A stretch of DNA of 5,416 bases, taken from the NCBI GenBank assembly GCA_029259935.1, contig JAJDEH010000294.1:1-5416 (forward strand), written 5' to 3'. The DNA is from Planctomycetota bacterium (GTDB taxonomy: Bacteria > Planctomycetota > Planctomycetia > Pirellulales > Pirellulaceae). The first letter of the stretch is position 1. Each line of letters starts with the position of its first letter. A program made the translations under genes and the position numbers. The notes under the pieces were generated by a model. That model was not told the DNA's origin, made no database searches, and worked only from the letters and a program-made list of their open reading frames with translations. Shown piece after piece: positions 1 through 5,416 of the stretch.

Positions 1-890
1 CGATGCGCCGGTGTCGCCAGGACTAGGGCGTCGAAATCGACGCGCCGCGCGGTGTCGCCGCCAATCGATAGCGTCCATGGTCCATTTTCTATGTTGGCGA
101 TGTGTTCAACCGGTGAGTTGAGTTGGACTGTATCGCCGGGAAGTCGCGCCGCGATGGCGTCGGCGAGACTGGTTAGCCCGTTGCGGGGCGTCATGAACAT
201 GCTATATCGCGCGCCACTGCTTGAATTGTCTTGATTGCGCCGCGCCGCCGCTTGCCGCCAAGCACCACGAATCAAGCCACCGTGTTCTCGCTCCATCTCA
301 AGAAACCGCGGCATGGTCGCTTTGACGCTGAGCTGCTTTGGGTCGGCCGTGTAGATTCCTCCCACCAGCGGTTGCACGAGGCGCTCATAGGTTTCCCGCC
401 CCAGCCGACGAGTTGCAAAGCTGGCCAGACTTTCATCCTCGTCCGTGGTTCGACGCGGCACGAAATACTCCCAGGCCAAACGGAGCTTCGCGGGAAGGCT
501 CAAGATGGGCGTCGTAAGCACCGGCCAGATGCGACTGGGTGCCATGATCAAAAACCCTTCCGGAATTTTTTGCAATCGGCCCTTGTGAACGACGAACGCT
601 TGGCGAAAAGAATCGTTCGTTTCGATTAATTGATCTTCAAATCCGATGCGGCGGCAGAGGTCTAGCGCCCAGGGCACGTTCGTAATAAAATTGTCCGCGC
701 TGCGTTCCAATGAAAATCCGCCACTGCTGACCGTCTCCAGCACACCCCCGACGCGGCTACCGCCTTCAAGCAGGGTAACGTCCAGCGATCGATCGAGTTC
801 AACCAACCGATGGGCGGCAGCTAAACCAGTAATGCCGCCGCCGATTACGGCGATTCGACGATCAGAGTTGGGTCGGTTGCTCACGAGCAT
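1..890 (-). CDS. hemY: Protoporphyrinogen/coproporphyrinogen oxidase, HemY/CgoX type (C-terminus outside window)
   Basis: This is the N-terminal 296 residues of an FAD-dependent, oxygen-using oxidase of late heme synthesis. The family oxidises protoporphyrinogen IX to protoporphyrin IX, or coproporphyrinogen III to coproporphyrin III in the CgoX form. Many databases call it hemG, although E. coli HemG is unrelated. The frame is open from 890 to the left edge. Seen: an FAD-binding GGGITGLAAAHRL at residues 17-29, the acidic end of the second strand LLEGGSRVGG at 40-49, and the family block ERSADNFIT at 62-70. PLVGGIYTADP (174-184), LSVKATMPRF (187-196) and EREHGGLIRG (200-209) are also typical. 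About 170 residues should be missing, since the family is usually near 470. The ATG at 890 is four bases after the upstream stop. A GTG at 884 is a rival start, because AGGG at 893-896 sits 8 bases before it but only 2 before the ATG. Substrate preference cannot be read from this fragment. Confidence 0.93.
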   Translation of the reverse strand, partial: MLVSNRPNSDRRIAVIGGGITGLAAAHRLVELDRSLDVTLLEGGSRVGGVLETVSSGGFSLERSADNFITNVPWALDLCRRIGFEDQLIETNDSFRQAFVVHKGRLQKIPEGFLIMAPSRIWPVLTTPILSLPAKLRLAWEYFVPRRTTDEDESLASFATRRLGRETYERLVQPLVGGIYTADPKQLSVKATMPRFLEMEREHGGLIRGAWRQAAARRNQDNSSSGARYSMFMTPRNGLTSLADAIAARLPGDTVQLNSPVEHIANIENGPWTLSIGGDTARRVDFDALVLATPAH

Positions 891-894
891 ATCC

Positions 895-2178
895 CTAGGA
901 CGGACTTCCGGCCCGGCTGCGTTGAAGCGGATGGAATTGATGAAGCGGCTTGGGGACGGATGTCATTTCAGCTAACGCACTCAGAAAGGAACTCATGTCC
1001 TTGTTCACGACGTCGCCAATCAGACAATCGATCAATGCCGCTCGTTGTTCGGGGAATCGCTCCACGAATTCGCCAAAACTGAAAGTCGGATCGTAGAAAG
1101 CCCGGACTAATCGGTGGATCACCTCAACGCCCTCCCACAACGGCTGAACAAAGGCACCCAGCCGCGCGACCGACACATCATCCACCACCAACGCCTCGTG
1201 AATGCAATCGGCAGCCAATTCTCCCGAAGCCAGCGCTAAGAACAAGCCGGACGAATAGACGGGATCCAAGAAACCGGCCGCATCACCGATCATCACCCAA
1301 CCGTCGCCGACAACTTGGCGGTTTAGATACGCCAGCTTGCGAATGCCGTGTAACGAGTCGGCCTGCGTGGCGCGCGACAACCACTTGGACAGCGGACCAC
1401 AACGGTCGACCTCGCGCTGAAATATGTCTTCGTATCGGTTGCTCTCGCGGAACAGGTATTCGGGCGCGGCGACGATGCCAACACTCACGATGTCGTTGGG
1501 CAACGGGATGTACCAGAACCAACCGCGATCGGGAATCATGAAGACGGTCGTCTCGCCGGCATCAATTCCGTCGCGGCGCCATCCACCTTTGAAATAGGTC
1601 CAGATCGACGCCTTATCGAGACCAGGCACATCAGTCTTCAGTCCAAGTTGCTTGCCGAGTACGGTGGCCCGGCCCGAAGCATCTATCACGACCCGGGCGG
1701 AAATGTTCACAGCATCTTCGCCGCGTGTTTGTATCCGCACGCCCACGGCCTGACCGTTCTCGAAATGAACTTCGCAAACTTTCGTTTCGGTGTGAACGAT
1801 GGCCCCATGTTCTCTGGCTTTCAGCAGGCATAGTTGGTCAAATTCCGAGCGTTCCACTTGCCAGGTTCGCGCCCGCTCGCCTGCTATCGTATCGGAGAAG
1901 TAAAACGGGGTGGCCTCTTTGCCCGAAGGCGAAACAAACCGCACGCTGCGCTTAACCGGGAAATCCGATGCCCGCAGATGGGGAAGCAGGCCCAAACGGG
2001 AAAACGTCCCGTGCGAGTGCGGGATGAGCGATTCGCCGATGTGGTAGCGGGGGAACGTGGCACTCTCCACCACCAGACACGAGTGACCCTGCTGTTGGAG
2101 CAACGTGGCTGCCGTCGCACCCGCCGGGCCGCCGCCGATAATCACTACGTCGTAACATGGGTTGCCTTCCGAGATCAT
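895..2178 (-). CDS. FAD-dependent oxidoreductase of the flavin-dependent halogenase-like family
   Basis: This 427-residue flavoprotein has the PHBH-like monooxygenase fold. Seen: an FAD dinucleotide motif GGGPAGATAA at residues 15-24, FPRYHIGESLIP at 42-53, DASGR at 165-169, GWFWYIP at 218-224 and GDAAGFLDPVYSSG at 297-310. GWFWYIP fits the GWxWxIP halogenase signature, and FLDPVYSSG (302-310) fits FxxPxxSxG. K76, in FPVKRSVRF, falls near the place of the catalytic lysine of halogenases (about residue 70-80 in known members). No membrane segment or export signal is evident, so it should act in the cytoplasm. Known halogenases need a separate flavin reductase, and none is visible here. Geranylgeranyl-reductase-like and other FAD oxidoreductases share the fold and parts of these motifs, so a dehydrogenase or hydroxylase role remains possible. 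The start is supported by GGAG nine bases upstream. The stop lies four bases before hemY, which suggests translational coupling. The substrate is unknown. Confidence 0.88.
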   Translation of the reverse strand: MISEGNPCYDVVIIGGGPAGATAATLLQQQGHSCLVVESATFPRYHIGESLIPHSHGTFSRLGLLPHLRASDFPVKRSVRFVSPSGKEATPFYFSDTIAGERARTWQVERSEFDQLCLLKAREHGAIVHTETKVCEVHFENGQAVGVRIQTRGEDAVNISARVVIDASGRATVLGKQLGLKTDVPGLDKASIWTYFKGGWRRDGIDAGETTVFMIPDRGWFWYIPLPNDIVSVGIVAAPEYLFRESNRYEDIFQREVDRCGPLSKWLSRATQADSLHGIRKLAYLNRQVVGDGWVMIGDAAGFLDPVYSSGLFLALASGELAADCIHEALVVDDVSVARLGAFVQPLWEGVEVIHRLVRAFYDPTFSFGEFVERFPEQRAALIDCLIGDVVNKDMSSFLSALAEMTSVPKPLHQFHPLQRSRAGSPS

Positions 2179-2185
2179 GGTTTGC

Positions 2186-2191
2186 TTCTCC
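2186..2191 (-). promoter_or_regulatory. Shine-Dalgarno site of the halogenase-like gene
   Basis: Read on the minus strand this is GGAGAA, with nine bases between GGAG and the ATG at 2178. It is the clearest ribosome binding site in the window and fixes the start of the halogenase-like gene. It lies in the 46-base gap after the radical SAM gene, where no hairpin with a T-run was seen. Confidence 0.6.
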
Positions 2192-2224
2192 GAATGATTG
2201 CAAATCTACCCCGCTTCGTTTGCT

Positions 2225-3337
2225 TTAGACCTCGACCGTCGGGATCTGTCCTGGTTCGTAAATACAATCCGGTTCGCCTGCCAGCGGATCGCCGGTCACC
2301 GCGTAAGCCCGGCTGCGACTTCCACCACAGACGTAGCGGTATTCGCAGATGCCGCAATCGCCGTTGAATTGGTCGGGATCTCGCAGAGCGCGGAACGTCG
2401 GGTGGTTCTGGTAGACGTCGACCACCGAGTCGCCCGGAAAACGCCCGCACGCCAAGGGCAAAAATCCTGCCGGAAAGATCTCGCCTGTGTGACTGACGAA
2501 CATGATGCCGTTGCCATCGCGCACACCCAGCGGCGCGCGGTGGGCATGACCTCGTGGATCGTGTTTCCCGTTGCCGGGACCAGCCAGCGGATTGCCATTT
2601 CGTTGCAGCACGAACCGCCGGTAGTGTGGAGCCTCGGTTGTCTTGACGCCATACGGTTGGCGGCCCGCTTGAATCCACAGCCGCTCGAATGCTTCTTCGT
2701 ATTGCTCGGGCGAGATACGCTCTTCCTCGACGCCGCGGCCAACAGGAATCAGGAAGAAGACCGACCACATCGCGATCCCTTGCGTGGAGAGCAGTCCCGC
2801 CATCTCTTCGATTTGGTGAAAGTTGCGGCGCGTGATCGTGGTGTTGATTTGGACCGCCAGACCAAGCTTTCTCGCATTGCCGAGCATCTTCAGAGTTCGG
2901 TCAAAGCTGCCTTGCCAACGCCGAAAGGCATCGTGTGTTTTGGCGTCAGGTCCGTCTAAACTGATTCCCAGTCGCCGGACTCCCGCGTCCTTGGCGGCTT
3001 GAAACGCTTCCGTCGTCGCCAATGGTGTTGCCGACGGCGTCAGCGCGACCTGCAATCCCGCCGCGACGGCGTGGCCAATCAGATCGAACAGGTCGGCACG
3101 TTTCAACGGGTCGCCACCCGTCATGACTAATGTCGGCTTCCGCGGAAATGTCGCTATCTGGTCAATGAGCGCCCGGGACTGTTCGGACGTGAGCTGATCC
3201 GGATGCGAGTTTTCCTGCGCCGACGCACGGCAGTGTTTGCACACCAGGTCGCAGGCCGTGGTCACTTCGTAGTAAAACATCAGCGGGTTGATGCCGAAGT
3301 CCGCTTGGGAGTAGTCAGAGTAGTGCATCGTGTTCAT
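2225..3337 (-). CDS. Radical SAM/SPASM-domain protein, TIGR04053-like family
   Basis: This 370-residue protein is a radical SAM enzyme, which would cleave S-adenosylmethionine at a [4Fe-4S] cluster in the cytoplasm. Seen: the cluster motif CDLVCKHC (C29, C33, C36), then MTGGDPLKR, the family form of the SAM-binding GGE stretch. Further family blocks are LTPSATPL, GISLDGPD, MWSVFFLIPVGRG and TTEAPHYRR. The C-terminal part has C328-x2-C331-x5-C337 and C358, which could hold one auxiliary iron-sulfur cluster as in a SPASM/twitch domain. C297 may be an extra ligand. These blocks match my memory of the TIGR04053 family, which is related to NirJ, AhbC and AhbD but has no established reaction. HemY lies two genes downstream, so a tetrapyrrole substrate is possible; a peptide substrate is less supported, as no precursor gene was seen. 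The ATG at 3337 follows a weak AGG; a second in-frame ATG at 3328 is the rival start. Confidence 0.9.
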   Translation of the reverse strand: MNTMHYSDYSQADFGINPLMFYYEVTTACDLVCKHCRASAQENSHPDQLTSEQSRALIDQIATFPRKPTLVMTGGDPLKRADLFDLIGHAVAAGLQVALTPSATPLATTEAFQAAKDAGVRRLGISLDGPDAKTHDAFRRWQGSFDRTLKMLGNARKLGLAVQINTTITRRNFHQIEEMAGLLSTQGIAMWSVFFLIPVGRGVEEERISPEQYEEAFERLWIQAGRQPYGVKTTEAPHYRRFVLQRNGNPLAGPGNGKHDPRGHAHRAPLGVRDGNGIMFVSHTGEIFPAGFLPLACGRFPGDSVVDVYQNHPTFRALRDPDQFNGDCGICEYRYVCGGSRSRAYAVTGDPLAGEPDCIYEPGQIPTVEV

Positions 3338-3392
3338 TACCTGTATTTCTGGCGTCAGCAGAGCAGGTCTAGTTTCGTATCGCCGCGCAACT

Positions 3393-4874
3393 TCATGCCA
3401 AAAGTTTCTCCACGACTTTGCCGGCGACGTTGGTTAGTCGAATCGGCAAGCCGCCGAATGGGAATATCAGTTTCGTGTGGTCCAAGCCGAACAAGTGCAG
3501 CAACGTGGCGTGAAAATCGTTGATATGGACCGAGTCCTCGACCGGTGCCCAGCCTAGTTCGTCGGTCTTGCCGACGACTTGTCCGCCTTTCACGCCGCCA
3601 CCGGCGGTCAAAGCCGTGAAGGCGTAGGGATGATGGTCGCGGCCGGTCACTCTCTTGTAGTTCACACGGTTTTCGCCCAGCGGCGTGCGGCCGAACTCGC
3701 CGACCATGACGACCAACGTGGATTTCAACAGGCCGCGTTGTTTGAGGTCCTTGATCAACGCCGCCACCGGCTGATCCACCACGCCGCAGTTGTAACCCAG
3801 ACCCGTTTCGAGATTACTGTGATGATCCCACGAAGCATGGTACAGATTGACGAATCGCACTCCGCGTTCGACCATCCGCCGGGCCAGCAAGCAGTTGCGC
3901 GCGAACGCCGAATATGCACCGCCCGCGCCGCCACGGCCATCGCCCTTGTCTTTCGGTTCGGGCCGGTCCACGCCATAGGCTTCCAACGTTTTTTTCGATT
4001 CGCTAGAGAGGTTGATCAGTTCCGGAGCCGACGCTTGCATGCGGAAAGCCAATTCGTACGACGCGATACGGCTGGCAATTTCGTTGTCGCCGGTGTGCTG
4101 GAGTTGTTGGCCATTGAGTTCACGGATAGCGTCCAATCCGGCTCTTTGCATTTCACCAGTAACGCCCGCCGGGTTGTTCAGGTTCAGGACGGGCTCGCCC
4201 TGGTTGCGAAATAGAACGCCAGCATAGGTCGACGGCAAAAAGCCACTCGACCACAACGACGCGCCGCCGCTGGTGCCGCGACCCGCCGTCATGACGATAT
4301 AGCCCGGCAAGTCACTCGATTCGCTTCCCAGGCCGTACGTCAACCAAGAACCAACCGTTGGCCGCCCAAAAAATCCCACGCCGGTGTTCATCATCAACTG
4401 GGCGGGGTGGTGATTGAACTGGTCGGTGTGCAGTGTCCGGATCAAGGCCAGGTCATCGACGCAAGTACCCAAGTGCGGCAGCAAGTCGGACAACTGCGTA
4501 CCGCACTCGCCGTGCTTGATAAACTTTCGAGGGCTGCCGCTGAGCCTCGCCGTTTCCTTTTTGATGAACGCGAATCGAACGTTTTTCAACAGCTCCTGAG
4601 GCAGCGGCTGACCGTTCAACTCGACAAGTTTCGGCTTGGGGTCGTACAGGTCGAGTTGGCTGGGACCTCCGGCCAGAAAGATGAAAATGCAATTCTTCGC
4701 TTTACCCTCATAATGTGGCGGCCGCGGGGCGAGCGGATTGGCCGATGCCTTGTCGGCTGCCAGCAGCCCATCGTCTTTCAACAGTGACGCTAACGCGAGG
4801 CCGCCGGCGCTACACGCGGATGAAAACAGGAATTTGCGGCGGGCTTGTTGCATGGAATTCGGATCGTGTTTCAT
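3393..4874 (-). CDS. DUF1501 domain-containing protein with twin-arginine (Tat) leader
   Basis: This complete 493-residue protein belongs to DUF1501 (PF07394), a family with an alkaline-phosphatase/sulfatase-like fold and no firmly assigned reaction. Residues 12-17 (RRKFLF) followed by a stretch rich in Ala, Ser, Gly and Leu form a Tat-type leader, so export of a folded protein is likely. Cleavage near residues 40-46 is a guess. Seen: FIFLAGGPSQLDLYDPKP (64-81), the hallmark near the mature N-terminus; FNHHPAQLMMNTG (153-165); HASWDHHSN (346-354); GEFGRTP (392-398); GRDHHPYAFT (411-420); and DFHATLLHLFGLD (453-465). The conserved Asp/His groups could bind metal. The frame extends upstream to an ATG at 4967, but that would overlap the preceding gene by 58 bases and put extra residues before the leader, so the ATG at 4874 is preferred. 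An ATG at 4853 would also keep the leader. Adjacency to DUF1553 is the usual planctomycete pairing. Confidence 0.94.
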   Translation of the reverse strand: MKHDPNSMQQARRKFLFSSACSAGGLALASLLKDDGLLAADKASANPLAPRPPHYEGKAKNCIFIFLAGGPSQLDLYDPKPKLVELNGQPLPQELLKNVRFAFIKKETARLSGSPRKFIKHGECGTQLSDLLPHLGTCVDDLALIRTLHTDQFNHHPAQLMMNTGVGFFGRPTVGSWLTYGLGSESSDLPGYIVMTAGRGTSGGASLWSSGFLPSTYAGVLFRNQGEPVLNLNNPAGVTGEMQRAGLDAIRELNGQQLQHTGDNEIASRIASYELAFRMQASAPELINLSSESKKTLEAYGVDRPEPKDKGDGRGGAGGAYSAFARNCLLARRMVERGVRFVNLYHASWDHHSNLETGLGYNCGVVDQPVAALIKDLKQRGLLKSTLVVMVGEFGRTPLGENRVNYKRVTGRDHHPYAFTALTAGGGVKGGQVVGKTDELGWAPVEDSVHINDFHATLLHLFGLDHTKLIFPFGGLPIRLTNVAGKVVEKLLA

Positions 4875-4894
4875 TGGATGGCTCGCTTTTCGGC

Positions 4895-4909
4895 TGAGGC
4901 ACTGCCTCA
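4895..4909. repeat. Perfect 7-base inverted repeat just after the DUF1553 stop
   Basis: TGAGGCA and TGCCTCA face each other across a single C, directly after the TAA stop at 4910-4912 (minus-strand direction). As RNA it could fold as a six-pair stem with a three-base loop. No T-run follows on the minus strand, so a classical terminator is unlikely. It could be a weak stem that stabilises the upstream message, a protein-binding site, or chance. Confidence 0.45.
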
Positions 4910-5416
4910 TTAGCCTCGGGTAATGAACTCGTCCAAGTTGATCAGCGTGCGGCTGACGATAATCCAAGCGGCCAAATCGGCTGCCGCCTCGGGTGGCATT
5001 TCTTTATCTCCAACAATGGCACCGGCGCTCGCCGGTTCGGCGGCAGTCAGCCGACGTTGGGTTTCGTACAGCTTGCGGACAATGGCCAGATCCTGGTCGG
5101 ACGGATCGCGCGACAAACACAAACGAAACGCGTGCCGAACTCGATCGTCGATCGTATCTTGGGCGTCTTCGCCCACCGGCACTTCGTGGACAATCCGTTT
5201 ACCCAATGCCTGTGCCGCTTCGAAGAACACCGGATCGTTCCAAAGCGTCAATGCCTGCAGCGGCGTGTTGGATCGGCCGCGTTTCGTGCAAGTAAGATTC
5301 GAGTCGGGCGCGTCGAACGTCATCGCCATCGGATAGGGTACGGTTCGCTGGAAGAACGTATACAAGCCGCGGCGGTAACGATCTTCGCCCTTGCTGGTCT
5401 GCCAGCGGACGCTTCC
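4910..5416 (-). CDS. DUF1553 (PSD1) domain-containing protein, C-terminal 168 residues (start outside window)
   Basis: The frame is open from the right edge to a TAA at 4910-4912, so only the end of a larger protein is present. Residues that match the end of PF07587 (DUF1553, PSD1) are WQTSKGEDRYRRGLYTFFQR at fragment positions 5-24, then MTFDAPD (32-38) and SNTPLQALTLWNDPVFFEAA (49-68). The last residues, AAWIIVSRTLINLDEFITRG, are the typical family end. A TTG at 5365 is not the start, because family sequence continues upstream of it in the same frame. In planctomycetes these proteins usually also carry a signal peptide, a cytochrome-c-like heme domain (PSCyt1) and DUF1549 before this part, but those would lie outside the window. 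The family is probably exported, and its biochemical role is not settled. The DUF1501 gene follows after 35 bases, consistent with one transcript. Confidence 0.93.
   Translation of the reverse strand, partial: GSVRWQTSKGEDRYRRGLYTFFQRTVPYPMAMTFDAPDSNLTCTKRGRSNTPLQALTLWNDPVFFEAAQALGKRIVHEVPVGEDAQDTIDDRVRHAFRLCLSRDPSDQDLAIVRKLYETQRRLTAAEPASAGAIVGDKEMPPEAAADLAAWIIVSRTLINLDEFITRG

Noticed and set aside
231..629. Plus-strand open frame of 132 codons at the left end
   Set aside because: It is antisense to hemY, whose frame is open through the whole region and carries clear family motifs.
786..795. GATC-rich palindrome CGATCGATCG
   Set aside because: It lies inside hemY and is explained by codons for Asp, Arg and Ser. 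There is no sign of a regulatory or origin role.
2175..2768. Minus-strand open frame of 197 codons overlapping the radical SAM and flavoprotein genes
   Set aside because: It is in another frame of the real radical SAM gene and its composition is arginine-rich and low in complexity, as expected for a shadow frame.
2198..2959. Long open frame on the plus strand (253 codons)
   Set aside because: It is antisense to the radical SAM gene, whose family motifs are unmistakable. Its translation shows no recognisable domain and it has no ribosome site worth noting.
3338..3392. Possible terminator or small gene between the DUF1501 and radical SAM genes
   Set aside because: No stable GC-rich stem with a T-run and no start with a ribosome site was seen in these 55 bases.
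3579..4214. Open frame on the plus strand (211 codons)
   Set aside because: It is antisense to the DUF1501 gene and is explained by GC-rich codon bias of the real gene. No domain is seen.
4889..4909. Possible intrinsic terminator after the DUF1553 gene
   Set aside because: The hairpin is short and is followed by GCCGAAAAGC on the minus strand, not by a T-run.
4875..4967. Upstream extension of the DUF1501 gene to an ATG at 4967
   Set aside because: It would overlap the DUF1553 gene and place about 31 non-conserved residues before the twin-arginine leader.

Overview
The window looks like a piece of a Planctomycetota chromosome, possibly of the Pirellulales type, although the order is a guess. 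The main reason is the tandem pair at the right end: a DUF1553 (PSD1) protein followed by a DUF1501 protein with a twin-arginine leader. This pairing is found in large paralogous numbers in planctomycetes. Base composition is moderately GC-rich, and coding density is almost complete.

All five genes lie on the minus strand, so they read from right to left. 5416-4910 is the C-terminal 168 residues of a DUF1553/PSD1 protein whose N-terminus is outside the window. 4874-3393 is a complete DUF1501 protein. 3337-2225 is a complete radical SAM protein with a C-terminal SPASM/twitch-type cysteine cluster, of the TIGR04053-like family. 2178-895 is a complete FAD-dependent monooxygenase-fold protein carrying the motif set of flavin-dependent halogenases. 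890-1 is the N-terminal 296 residues of a HemY/CgoX-type protoporphyrinogen (or coproporphyrinogen) oxidase that runs off the left edge. The gaps are 34, 55, 46 and 4 bases. No convincing intrinsic terminator was found in any of them, so the genes could be one transcript, although the two halves look functionally distinct.

The DUF1553/DUF1501 half probably concerns exported proteins of the planctomycete cell envelope or periplasm. The second half is three redox enzymes in a row: radical SAM, halogenase-like flavoprotein and HemY. HemY is a heme-pathway enzyme, and the radical SAM family resembles the NirJ/AhbC/AhbD tetrapyrrole-modifying enzymes. A link to heme or another modified tetrapyrrole is therefore a reasonable but unproven reading. 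The tight halogenase-like/hemY junction is the strongest sign of co-expression.

No RNA genes, CRISPR arrays, insertion sequences or attachment sites were seen. There is no gene-free stretch longer than 55 bases. The many open frames on the plus strand are antisense shadows of the five minus-strand genes.
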